Assembly (NCBI RefSeq): GCF_004320525.1
Contig: NZ_SIHX01000002.1
Coordinates: 1 to 64,000, forward strand
Reading direction: 5' to 3'
DNA: 64,000 bases
Source: Arthrobacter sp. S39
GTDB lineage: Bacteria; Actinomycetota; Actinomycetes; Actinomycetales; Micrococcaceae
Every line of letters begins with the position of its first letter. Position 1 is the stretch's first letter. Position numbers and translations under genes: made by a program. A model generated the notes under the pieces. That model made no database searches. It saw only the letters and a list, made by a program, of their open reading frames with translations, and had not been told where the DNA came from. Below, piece by piece: positions 51,550 to 59,742 of the stretch.

Positions 51550-52209
51550 TCAGGCCACCTTCACAATGGTGTTGACGTAGATTCCGGGCGTGACGACAGT
51601 CTCCGGGTCCAGCGCCCCGGTGGGGACGATTTCTGAGACCTGGACAATGGACTGCTTCGCCGCGGCGGCCATGATGGGGCCGAAGTTCCGTGCGGTTTTG
51701 CGGTATACGAGGTTGCCCTTGCCGTCGGCCTTGAGCGCCTTGATCAGCGCGACGTCGGCGTGGATGGGCGTTTCGAAGACCTGGCCGCGGCCGTCGATGA
51801 TCCGGGTTTCCTTGCCCTCGGCCAGCATGGTGCCGTAACCGGTGGGGGTGAAGAACCCGCCGATGCCTGCTCCGGCGGCACGGATGCGTTCGGCGAGGTT
51901 GCCCTGCGGGACGAGCTCCAGCTCGATCTGTCCGGCCTTGTACTTGGCGTCGAAGTGCCAGGAGTCGGACTGCCGCGGGAAGGAGCAGATCATCTTCTTC
52001 ACCCGGCCCTCCTTGATCAGCAGGGCCAGGCCCTGGTCGCCCTGGCCGGCGTTGTTGTTCACCACGGTCAGCTCGCGGGCTCCGCAGTCCATCAGCGCGT
52101 CGATCAGTTCGAACGGCTGCCCGGCGTTGCCGAACCCGCCGATCATCACGGTGGAACCGTCTTTGATCTCGGCGACGGCATCGGCCACGGTGTCTACAAA
52201 ATTCAGCAT
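51550..52209 (-). CDS. pcaI: 3-oxoadipate CoA-transferase subunit A
   Basis: 219 residues, alpha subunit of the succinyl-CoA:3-oxoadipate CoA transferase. Family motifs GSTVMIGGFGNAGQPFELID and the glycine-rich NNNAGQGDQGLALLI are present. The ATG at 52209 was chosen (MLNFVDTVADAV); an upstream start would overlap the thiolase gene. It follows pcaF by 5 bases and is followed by pcaJ after 1 base. Confidence 0.94.
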   Translation of the reverse strand: MLNFVDTVADAVAEIKDGSTVMIGGFGNAGQPFELIDALMDCGARELTVVNNNAGQGDQGLALLIKEGRVKKMICSFPRQSDSWHFDAKYKAGQIELELVPQGNLAERIRAAGAGIGGFFTPTGYGTMLAEGKETRIIDGRGQVFETPIHADVALIKALKADGKGNLVYRKTARNFGPIMAAAAKQSIVQVSEIVPTGALDPETVVTPGIYVNTIVKVA

Positions 52210-52214
52210 CTCTC

Positions 52215-53414
52215 TCAGCCCTTCACACCAGCAGTTACGTTTTCGAGCACCACGGCCAGGCCCTGGCCCACGCCGATGCAGATCGCCGCGACACCCCACC
52301 GCTCACCGGAGGCCTGCAGGGACCGGGCGAGGGTGCCCAGGATCCGGGTGCCGGAAGCGCCGAGCGGATGGCCCATTGCGATCGCGCCGCCGTGACGGTT
52401 CACGATCGAGGGGTCGATGCCCCAGGCGTTGATGCACGCCAGGGACTGCGCGGCAAACGCCTCGTTAAGTTCGACGGCGCCCACCTGGTCCCAGCCGATG
52501 CCCGCCTTCGCGAGGGCCTTGTTCGCCGCCTCCACCGGGGCGTACCCGAAGAACTGGGGGTCGTTGCCGTGCGCGCCGCGTCCGGCGATCCGCGCCAGCG
52601 GTTCGAGCCCCAGCAGCCCGGCGGCCGCCTCGCTGCCAATCCAGGCCGCGGAGGCGCCGTCGGACAGCGGCGACGCGTTCCCCGCGGTGACGGTGCCGCC
52701 CTCGGCACGGAACACCGTCTTCAGCCCGGCGAGTTTCTCCGCCGAAGAACCGGCCCGGATGCCTTCGTCGCGGACCAGGTCAGTGCCCGGCACCGGGGCC
52801 ACGAGGTTGTCGTAGAAACCCTCGTCCCACGCAGCTGCCGAAAGGTTGTGGGAGTTGGCGGCGAACTCGTCCTGCTGCTCGCGGGTCACGCCGTACTTTT
52901 CACGCAGCCGCTCGGTGGCCTCACCCAGGGAGATGGTCCACTCCTTGGGCATGGCCTTGTTCACCAGGCGCCAGCCCAGCGTGGTGGACGCCAGGGTCAT
53001 GTCACCGGCCGGGTAGGGCTTCTCGGTCTTGGGCAGCACCCACGGGGCACGGGACATCGACTCCGCGCCGCCCACCAGCATCAGGTCCGCGTCGCCGGCG
53101 TTGATCTGGCGTGAGGCGATGATCGCCGCGTCCAGCGACGACCCGCACAACCGGTTCACCGTCGTCCCCGGAATGGAGACCGGCAGGCCTGCGAGCAGGG
53201 TGCCCATGCGGGCGATGTTGCGGTTTTCCTCGCCGGCGCCGTTGGCGTTGCCGAAGACCACCTCGTCGATCCGCTCCGGGTCGAGGCCCGGGGCCCGCTT
53301 CACGGACTCGGTGATCACGTGCGCTGCCAAGTCATCCGGGCGGACACCCGCGAGACCCGAGCCGAACTTACCGAAGGGGGTGCGCACGGCGTCGTACACA
53401 AAAGCCTGGTTCAT
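52215..53414 (-). CDS. pcaF: 3-oxoadipyl-CoA thiolase
   Basis: 399-residue thiolase. The three active-site motifs are complete: Cys90 in TVNRLCGSSLDA, His in NRHGGAIAMGHPLGASG and the second Cys in AAICIGVGQGLAVVLE. In this operon it splits 3-oxoadipyl-CoA into succinyl-CoA and acetyl-CoA, the last step of the pathway. The ATG at 53414 was chosen because the fold starts there (MNQAFVYDAVRTPFG). A 66-base hairpin of a different repeat family lies between it and pcaC. Confidence 0.95.
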   Translation of the reverse strand: MNQAFVYDAVRTPFGKFGSGLAGVRPDDLAAHVITESVKRAPGLDPERIDEVVFGNANGAGEENRNIARMGTLLAGLPVSIPGTTVNRLCGSSLDAAIIASRQINAGDADLMLVGGAESMSRAPWVLPKTEKPYPAGDMTLASTTLGWRLVNKAMPKEWTISLGEATERLREKYGVTREQQDEFAANSHNLSAAAWDEGFYDNLVAPVPGTDLVRDEGIRAGSSAEKLAGLKTVFRAEGGTVTAGNASPLSDGASAAWIGSEAAAGLLGLEPLARIAGRGAHGNDPQFFGYAPVEAANKALAKAGIGWDQVGAVELNEAFAAQSLACINAWGIDPSIVNRHGGAIAMGHPLGASGTRILGTLARSLQASGERWGVAAICIGVGQGLAVVLENVTAGVKG

Positions 53415-53442
53415 AACTTTTCCTCTAAATTCTGCGTGGATC

Positions 53443-53508
53443 CCCAACTAGGTCGCAGTAAGTGTCGTTTTGAGGGCTCAAAACGACACTTAGTGCTACC
53501 TAGTTGGG
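53443..53508. repeat. Long hairpin repeat, family B
   Basis: Arms 53443-53474 and 53477-53508 (32 bases each) pair at 30 of 32 positions, with only two bases (GG) between them. It includes AAGTGTCGTTTTGAG and its complement, and starts CCCAACTAGGT. It lies between pcaC and pcaF inside the pca gene set, starting 29 bases upstream of the pcaF ATG. Confidence 0.9.
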
Positions 53509-53516
53509 CGGGGTGG

Positions 53517-53984
53517 CTAGTTGGGTGCGCCGGCGGCGGATGCGTCCTTATCGGCCGCGTCCAGGTCGCGGAACACCTGCTGGGCGGTCTTGAATGCTGT
53601 GTTGGCGGAGGGGACTCCGCAGTAGATGGCGGTCTGCAGCAGGATTTCCTTGATCTCATCCCGGCTCAGGCCGTTGGTGATGGCCGCGCGGATGTGCATG
53701 GCCAGCTCTTCCCAGTGCCCGTGCGCCACCATCGCAGTGATGGTCACGGCAGAGCGCATCTGCCGTGGGAGGCCCGGGCGGGTCCAGATGCCACCCCACG
53801 CGATCCGCGTGATCATGTCCTGGAAGTCTTCGGTGAATTCGTCCTTGTTGGCGTTGGCCCGGTCCACATGCGCGGCGCCCAGCACCTCGCGGCGGACCAC
53901 CATGCCGCCGTCGTAGATCTCCTGGCTGGTGGCATCCGGCTGGACGACGCCATTCCGTGCGCCTGGAAGGTCAATGCTGCTCAT
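53517..53984 (-). CDS. pcaC: 4-carboxymuconolactone decarboxylase
   Basis: 155 residues, AhpD/CMD-type fold. It converts 4-carboxymuconolactone to 3-oxoadipate enol-lactone. Typical motifs are GAAHVDRANANKDEFTEDFQ and the active-site helix with HWEELAMHIRAAITNGLSRDE and EILLQTAIYCGVPSANTAF. In many actinobacteria pcaD and pcaC are fused (pcaL); here they are separate, with a 4-base ATGA overlap at the pcaD stop. Start ATG 53984. Confidence 0.93.
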   Translation of the reverse strand: MSSIDLPGARNGVVQPDATSQEIYDGGMVVRREVLGAAHVDRANANKDEFTEDFQDMITRIAWGGIWTRPGLPRQMRSAVTITAMVAHGHWEELAMHIRAAITNGLSRDEIKEILLQTAIYCGVPSANTAFKTAQQVFRDLDAADKDASAAGAPN

Positions 53985-54799
53985 TTGGCTGCCTCCTGGG
54001 ATTCGGTCCATGAGATGAGGTTCCGGAGCAGGTCGGCCACGTGGCCGGGTGCCTCGAACGGGGCCAGGTGGGCCACGCCGCCCAGGGTCACGGCGTTGGC
54101 GGTGCCCCCGCCGGCAGTGATGCCCGCCGCCACTTCCTCCGCGAACGACGGCGGCGCAACAGTGTCCTCCGCACCGGCCAGCGCCTGCGTGGGGACACTG
54201 ATGCTGCCGAGGTCCGCGCGGACGTCAAAGGATGCCAGTGCTTCGCAGCAGAAGGCGTAGCTGAAGCGGTCGGCGTCGCGGAGGGCGTGCAGGAGGTGGC
54301 TGCTCCGGGCGGGTTCGCGGTCCATGAACCCCGGCGCGAACCAGCGCTGCGCCGAGCCCTGGATCATCACGGGGGTGCCCTGGGTGCGCACGGTTTCGGC
54401 GCGTTCCAGCCAGCCTTCCGGGGTGCCGAGCTTCGCGCCGCTGCACTGGACCGACAGGCTCTTGAGGCGTTCGCCGTGCTTGATCCCCAGCTGCAGGCCG
54501 GTGGCGCCGCCGAGGGAGACCCCGGCGTAGTGGAAACCGGCGCCGGGCGCAATGGTGTCCACGAGGTCCACCACGGCATCCGCGAGGTCGGCCACGTCAA
54601 AGCCTTCGATGGCCGCCGGCGAGACGCCGTGGCCGGGCAGGTCCCAGGCCACCACGTCGTAGTCGGTGCCGAGCAGTGTTGCCGCCTCGGTCCACAGGAG
54701 CGTGGACGTGCCGAGGGACGGTCCGGCGACGAGCAGGGGCCTGTCCCCCAGCGGGCGCTGGGGCGAAAGCAGCACTGCCTTCAGAGTCGGTTTAGCCAC
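53981..54799 (-). CDS. pcaD: 3-oxoadipate enol-lactonase
   Basis: 272-residue alpha/beta hydrolase that opens 3-oxoadipate enol-lactone. Oxyanion motif AGPSLGTSTLLW, nucleophile elbow YAGVSLGGATG, acid AGAEDTVAPP and His in GGVAHLAPFEAPGHV are all visible. Initiation at the GTG 54799 is inferred from homology (AKPTLKAVLLSPQRPLG): it overlaps the end of pcaB by 8 bases. Its stop overlaps the pcaC start (ATGA). Confidence 0.92.
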   Translation of the reverse strand: MAKPTLKAVLLSPQRPLGDRPLLVAGPSLGTSTLLWTEAATLLGTDYDVVAWDLPGHGVSPAAIEGFDVADLADAVVDLVDTIAPGAGFHYAGVSLGGATGLQLGIKHGERLKSLSVQCSGAKLGTPEGWLERAETVRTQGTPVMIQGSAQRWFAPGFMDREPARSSHLLHALRDADRFSYAFCCEALASFDVRADLGSISVPTQALAGAEDTVAPPSFAEEVAAGITAGGGTANAVTLGGVAHLAPFEAPGHVADLLRNLISWTESQEAAK

Positions 54800-56297
54800 G
54801 GTTGGCTCCGTTCGGATCGTTGGATGCTGACGTGTGGGATGCTGCGGAACGCGTAAAGTCCGGGAACGCGGCGAGGATGCGGCGGGAGATCCCGGCGGCC
54901 TGGCCCAGGTAACTGGCCGGATCCAGGAGCTCTTCCAGCCGAAGATCCGTGAGCTGGCCGGCCGGCACCGCTTCGCGGAGCAGCCGCCGGTAGGTCCCCG
55001 CCTGGTCGGCGGCCGGCACCTCAAGGGTCCGGTCCACCACCGCCTGGAGCTGCTGCTTGCCGGTGGCACCGTCCTTGTCGTCCAGAAGCGGTGCGACGGC
55101 GGCGCCCACCCCTTCGGCCAGCAGCAGCGGTCCGGCGAGGTCCAGGTTGCGGCGCATGGCCACCGGGAAAACCTGCAGGCCTTCCGTCAGTTCCTTGACG
55201 TGGCCGGCCGCGGCAAGGGCCAGCCGGAGCAGCCCGCGCAGGGCAGGCCATTCCGTGTGCCAGGCACCGTCGGGGCGTTCGTCGTTGAAATTGGCGGCAG
55301 CCAGGTGCAGCTGGGCCGCGAGCTGCGGCGCCTGCAGGGCGGCGCTCCGGACCAGGACGGAGAGCACGGGGTTCTGCTTCTGCGGCATGGCCGAGGACAC
55401 GCCCCTGCCCGCGGCCCGCGGCTCGGCCAACTCGGCCAACTCGGGACGGCTGAGGAACAGGACGTCTGCGGCGATTTTGCCGTACGCGTCCAGCACCGAG
55501 GCCAGGGCATTTCCGAGGGACGTGATGGCCAGGCGGTTGGTGTGCCACGGTGCGGGCGCCGCGGCCAGGCCCAGCTGTTCGGCCAGCGAATACGCCAGGC
55601 CAAAGGGGGTGGACGCCGTCCCGGAGGTCAGCACGGTGCCGGCGGCGAGGGTGCCGGCGGCACCGCCGAACTGTACCGGCAGCTCCACGTGCTCCAGCTG
55701 CCGGCCTGCCGCGGCCACGCCGTGGAACCACTGCGCGGCGCGGAGCCCGAAGGTGAACGGCAGCGAGTGCTGGGTCAGGCTCCTGCCCACGCACAGCGTG
55801 TCCGCATGCTGTTCCGCGAGGGCGGCGAGCGCCGCCGTCGTGCTTTTCAGGTCGGCCAGCAGCGCCTCAACAGTGTTGCGGGCCAGCAGCATCAGGGCCG
55901 TGTCCAGCACGTCCTGGCTGGTCAGTGACGTGTGCACCGCTTTCACGGCGCCCACGTTGGCGGTGTCCCGCGCCTGGACCTGCTTCCGCAGGTCGGCCAG
56001 CAGCGGGATCACGGGGTTGCCACCACCCTGGGCACGGAGCGCGATGTCCGCCACGTCGTAGCGGCCCGCCTCAGCAGCGGAGGCCACGACGGCGCCGGAG
56101 CCGGACGGCGCCAGGCCGGCCTTCTCCAGCACGGCGGCCCAGCCGGACTCGACGGCGAGGATCGCCGCCAGCACCGCGCGGTCCCCCGTCAGCGCCGCCA
56201 CCAGGGGCGACGCCGACACGGGGCTCAGCAGGCCGGCGTCGCCGTCGGCCGCGCTTCCGGAATTGACGGTACCTCCCGTGCCGGGGGTCTTGTTCAC
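54792..56297 (-). CDS. pcaB: 3-carboxy-cis,cis-muconate cycloisomerase
   Basis: 501 residues, fumarase/aspartase superfamily, forming 4-carboxymuconolactone from 3-carboxymuconate. The superfamily signature is present as SSAMPQKQNPVLSVL, and the region TSLTSQDVLDTALML and GRSLTQHSLPFTFGL match the family. It is somewhat longer than Pseudomonas PcaB (about 450), mostly through the C-terminal part. Overlaps pcaG by 4 bases upstream and pcaD by 8 bases downstream. Confidence 0.94.
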   Translation of the reverse strand: MNKTPGTGGTVNSGSAADGDAGLLSPVSASPLVAALTGDRAVLAAILAVESGWAAVLEKAGLAPSGSGAVVASAAEAGRYDVADIALRAQGGGNPVIPLLADLRKQVQARDTANVGAVKAVHTSLTSQDVLDTALMLLARNTVEALLADLKSTTAALAALAEQHADTLCVGRSLTQHSLPFTFGLRAAQWFHGVAAAGRQLEHVELPVQFGGAAGTLAAGTVLTSGTASTPFGLAYSLAEQLGLAAAPAPWHTNRLAITSLGNALASVLDAYGKIAADVLFLSRPELAELAEPRAAGRGVSSAMPQKQNPVLSVLVRSAALQAPQLAAQLHLAAANFNDERPDGAWHTEWPALRGLLRLALAAAGHVKELTEGLQVFPVAMRRNLDLAGPLLLAEGVGAAVAPLLDDKDGATGKQQLQAVVDRTLEVPAADQAGTYRRLLREAVPAGQLTDLRLEELLDPASYLGQAAGISRRILAAFPDFTRSAASHTSASNDPNGANRG

Positions 56298-56860
56298 TGG
56301 AAGTCCAGGAAGACTGTTTCGCCCTCACCCTGCAGCCGGATGTCCCAGGTCAGTCCGCCGTCCGGATCGCGGCGGGCGATCAGGGTTTTCCGGCGTTCCG
56401 GGTCCAGGGAGCTGAGCAGCGGGTCCGTTGCGAGGGCTTCCTCATTCTCCGGCAGGTAGATGCGGGTGAACAGTCGGTTCGTCAGGCCACGGGCAAAGAT
56501 GGCTACCGAAATGAACGGCGCCGCCCCCGGTTCGGTGGGGCCGGGGTTGACCGTGGTGAAGGTGAACACACCGGAGTAGCCCACGGAGCCGCGGCCCCAG
56601 CCGGTGAAGGTGTAGCCGTCGCGGACCAGCGAACCGGTCTTTTGCACGATCTTGCCCTCGGCGTCGGGCTGCCAGATTTCCAGGATGGCGTCCGGGACGG
56701 TCTCGCCTGCACCGTCGTACACGGTGCCCTGGAGTCGGATGGAGCCCGGCGAGCCGGGTGCCAGGAGTTCGTTGTCCTTCTCGAAGGGCAGCGCGTAGCC
56801 GTAGAACGGGCCGACGGTCTGGCCGGGGGTGGGAACAAGCTTGGTGGTCTGGTTGCTCAT
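56294..56860 (-). CDS. pcaG: Protocatechuate 3,4-dioxygenase alpha subunit
   Basis: 188 residues, intradiol dioxygenase fold (structural subunit of the alpha/beta heterodimer). QTVGPFYGYALP is the alpha subunit's N-terminal motif; PDAILEIWQPDAEG and APFISVAIFARGLTNRLFTRIYLP follow. It lacks the full iron ligand set, as expected for alpha. Start ATG 56860 with a 4-base gap after pcaH; an upstream ATG at 56878 would overlap pcaH. Confidence 0.94.
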   Translation of the reverse strand: MSNQTTKLVPTPGQTVGPFYGYALPFEKDNELLAPGSPGSIRLQGTVYDGAGETVPDAILEIWQPDAEGKIVQKTGSLVRDGYTFTGWGRGSVGYSGVFTFTTVNPGPTEPGAAPFISVAIFARGLTNRLFTRIYLPENEEALATDPLLSSLDPERRKTLIARRDPDGGLTWDIRLQGEGETVFLDFQ

Positions 56861-56864
56861 GCGC

Positions 56865-57740
56865 CTATTCCTCATCACCTTCTGCGCCGAGCGCTTCGTT
56901 TTCGGTCCACGTCCGCTTCGGGCCGGTCAGGACAATGTCCCAGTTGTAGCCCAGGGCCCACTCGGGTTCGGTCAGGTCGTGGTCGTACTTGGCCACCAGG
57001 CGGTCACGGGCGTCCGGGTCCACGATGGTCTGGTAAATCGGGTCCAGCGGGAAGAGCTGGTCGCCCGGGAAGTACATCTGCGTGATGATGCGCTGGGTGA
57101 ACTCGGTGCCGAACATCGAGAAGTGGATGTGGGCGGGGCGCCAGGCGTTGAGGTGGTTCTTCCACGGGTAGGCGCCGGGCTTGATGGTGGTGAACCGGTA
57201 GGAGCCGTCCGGGCCGGTGATGCAGCGGCCGATGCCGGTGAAGTTGGGGTCCAGCGGGGCCGGGTGCTGGTCGCGCTTGTGCATGTAGCGGCCCGCGGCG
57301 TTGGCCTGCCAGATTTCCACGAGCTGGCCGGCAACGGGGCGGCCGTCGCCGTCGAGGACCTTGCCTGCGACGATGATGCGCTCACCCTGGGGTTCGCCGT
57401 TGTGCTGGATGGTCAGGTCCGACTCCAGGGCGTGCACGTCCTGGTGTCCGAAGGCGGGCGAGTACAGCTCGATGGTCTCCGGGTCTGCGTGCTGCAGGCT
57501 CTTGGTGGGGTGCCGCAGGATGCTGCTGCGGTAGGGCGGGTAGTCCAAACGGGGCTGGGTCTCGGCGGGGGTGCCGTCCTTGAGCGCCCGGGCATACGCC
57601 TCACCCATGGCGTTAATCTCTGCACTGAGATCGGCCTGGGTCTCGATGGCGCGGTCCAGGGGCAGGTGCCCGGCATGGGGTTCGGCGGCCGGTACGAGCT
57701 CGTCGGTGTCAAGCTGTTCGGTAGTGATGTGCTGCGGCAC
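56865..57740 (-). CDS. pcaH: Protocatechuate 3,4-dioxygenase beta subunit
   Basis: 291 residues; the iron-bearing subunit. It cleaves protocatechuate between the two hydroxyls to 3-carboxy-cis,cis-muconate. Fe(III) ligands are visible: Tyr in AAGRYMHKRDQ, Tyr in GAYPWKNH and two His in WRPAHIHFSMFG. It has about 70 extra N-terminal residues before the first conserved strand, usual for actinobacterial PcaH. It follows the 3-dehydroshikimate dehydratase gene by 55 bases, and its transcript probably continues through pcaG-B-D-C. Confidence 0.95.
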   Translation of the reverse strand: MPQHITTEQLDTDELVPAAEPHAGHLPLDRAIETQADLSAEINAMGEAYARALKDGTPAETQPRLDYPPYRSSILRHPTKSLQHADPETIELYSPAFGHQDVHALESDLTIQHNGEPQGERIIVAGKVLDGDGRPVAGQLVEIWQANAAGRYMHKRDQHPAPLDPNFTGIGRCITGPDGSYRFTTIKPGAYPWKNHLNAWRPAHIHFSMFGTEFTQRIITQMYFPGDQLFPLDPIYQTIVDPDARDRLVAKYDHDLTEPEWALGYNWDIVLTGPKRTWTENEALGAEGDEE

Positions 57741-57795
57741 GGCTGGCTCCTTTCGTGGTTGCTGTTGTTAAAGGTGCTGGGATTCGGTGGACGGG

Positions 57796-59742
57796 TCAGG
57801 TGCGGTGCAGGAGGTCGTACTGGACTGCGTGCCGGACGGGAGCGTTGGGGGCGCCGTAGCCGTCATAGTTTCCGCGGCGTTCCACCATTTCGAAGAACAC
57901 GCTTCCCACGGTGGCCGTGTAGAAATGCAGGAACTCGCCGTCGGCGTCCCGGTCATACAGGAGGTTCAGTTCCTGCAGCGTGGCCAGGAACTCCGGCGCC
58001 AGTCCGAACCGTGCGTCCAGGTCCTCGTAGTAGTTCGCCGGGATCTCCAGGAACTCCAGTCCGCGGGCCTTGCAGTCCCGCGCGGTGGCCACCAGGTCGT
58101 CCACGGCGAAGGCGATGTGTTCCTGGTAGGTCCTGCGCGCACCGGTGCCCCCGCCGTCGGACTCCGCGGCGCCAGAACCACCGGAAGCGCCGTCCTGCTG
58201 GATGAGCGGGGCGAGGTTCAGCACGAGCCGCACGGCGCGGTTTTCGGTGAGCATCACCTGCGAGCGGACCAGGCCCGTGGGGCTGGGAACCTCCGCGAAC
58301 GGCTGCGGTTCCAGGGCCAGGGCGCTGGTGTAGAAGAGGACTGCCTCGTCAAAGTGCTGCCAGGGCTGGGCCAGGTTCACGTGGTCGATCACGGCCGGGG
58401 CGCCGGCGGCGGGCACTTCGAGGCCCTCGCCGAATTCGCTGGTCCAGGCCGCGGTCCCGTCGGGGCTGCCCTGGCACAGGAAGATCTCGGTGGAGTCCGG
58501 GGCGGCGAAGCCCTGGAACACCTCCTCGTTCGCCTGGCTCTTGCGGGGCACCGCCGGGGCCTTGAGCTGCTGGGCACGGGCCGAGGCGATCACGGGTGAA
58601 TCGACGTCGAAACCAAGGGCAGCAATACCGGCCGCTGCATCCCCGGCGTCGGGGCCGGCCTCGTTGATGATCACCCGGGCGTGGCCCATGGTCCACAGCT
58701 GGACGTCCTTGGTGCGGTGGCGGCCGTTGAACTCGAAGCCCAGCTGGCCCAGGACTGTTTCCAGCCCGGCGGTGTCGGCCGCCTTGACCTCGGCGAAGTT
58801 GAAGCCTGCCGGTTCGGCCACCTGCGGGAGCGTGGCCAGTTCCATCGGATAACGACGGCGGCCCGCGGCCTGGGTGCCCGCCCCGGCGCCCGGCGCGGCG
58901 CCGGACAGCACCGGGGCGCTGGCGTCCAGCCACTTGGCGCTCTGTTCCTCCAGCCAGATCAGCGAGCGCATGCCGTCGACGGCGGTGCGCTCCACGTCCG
59001 ACTGGCGGAAGACGTCGTTAAAGATCTCGAGTGACACGGGGCCGGCATAGCCGGCGCGGACCACGTGGCCCATGAACTTGGCGAGCCCGAACTGGCCTTC
59101 ACCCGGGAAGACCCGGTAGTGCCGGCTCCAGGACAGCACATCCATGGAGAGCTTGGGGGCGTCCGCCACCTGGACGAAGAAGATCTTCTCCGGGTTGAAC
59201 GCCTCGATGGGTGCCGTGTCCCAGTCGCGGGACAGGATGTGGAAGGAGTCCAGGCAGGTGCCCAGGTTGGGGTGGTCCACGGCTTCCACCAGCCGGTGCG
59301 CGTGCTCGTAGTCGCTGACGTACTTGCCCCAGGCCAGGGCCTCGTAGGCAACCTTGACCCCGTGGTCGCCGGCCAGTTCGGCCAGGCGTCCCAGCTGCTC
59401 GGTCCGGAGGTCGTCGCTGTCGATGCTGGCGGTGGCCACGTTGGAGCAGACCAGGATGGTGTCCATGCCCAGCCGGGCCATCAGCCTGAACTTGGCCTCT
59501 GCGCGGCGGAGGTTGGCGGCCAGGAGGTCCTCGGACACGCTGTCGAAGTCGCGGAAGGGCTGGTACAGGTCAAGGGTCAGGCCAAGGTCCGCCGCCATCT
59601 TGCGGACATCCTCGGGCGTCAGCGGCGAGGTGACCAGGTCCTGCTCGAAGATCTCGATGCCGTCGAAGCCTGCGATGGCGCAGGCCTGCATCTTCTCCTT
59701 CAGCGTGCCCGAAAGGCAGACGGTGGCGATTCCGGTGCGCAT
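57796..59742 (-). CDS. 3-dehydroshikimate dehydratase, fused TIM barrel plus HPPD-like domain (QuiC type)
   Basis: 648 residues. The N-terminal ~285 residues are an AP-endonuclease-2-type TIM barrel (FDGIEIFEQDLV, KVAYEALAWGKYVSDYEHAH, NLGTCLDSFHIL, PVSLEIFNDVF); this part dehydrates 3-dehydroshikimate to protocatechuate. After an Ala/Gly linker, residues ~305-648 form a 4-hydroxyphenylpyruvate dioxygenase-like VOC domain with probable metal ligands His in VIDHVNLAQPW, His in EHIAFAVDD and Glu in FFEMVERRG; its role in these fusion enzymes is not settled. Start overlaps the dehydrogenase stop by one base. It feeds protocatechuate directly to pcaHG, next in line. Confidence 0.93.
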   Translation of the reverse strand: MRTGIATVCLSGTLKEKMQACAIAGFDGIEIFEQDLVTSPLTPEDVRKMAADLGLTLDLYQPFRDFDSVSEDLLAANLRRAEAKFRLMARLGMDTILVCSNVATASIDSDDLRTEQLGRLAELAGDHGVKVAYEALAWGKYVSDYEHAHRLVEAVDHPNLGTCLDSFHILSRDWDTAPIEAFNPEKIFFVQVADAPKLSMDVLSWSRHYRVFPGEGQFGLAKFMGHVVRAGYAGPVSLEIFNDVFRQSDVERTAVDGMRSLIWLEEQSAKWLDASAPVLSGAAPGAGAGTQAAGRRRYPMELATLPQVAEPAGFNFAEVKAADTAGLETVLGQLGFEFNGRHRTKDVQLWTMGHARVIINEAGPDAGDAAAGIAALGFDVDSPVIASARAQQLKAPAVPRKSQANEEVFQGFAAPDSTEIFLCQGSPDGTAAWTSEFGEGLEVPAAGAPAVIDHVNLAQPWQHFDEAVLFYTSALALEPQPFAEVPSPTGLVRSQVMLTENRAVRLVLNLAPLIQQDGASGGSGAAESDGGGTGARRTYQEHIAFAVDDLVATARDCKARGLEFLEIPANYYEDLDARFGLAPEFLATLQELNLLYDRDADGEFLHFYTATVGSVFFEMVERRGNYDGYGAPNAPVRHAVQYDLLHRT

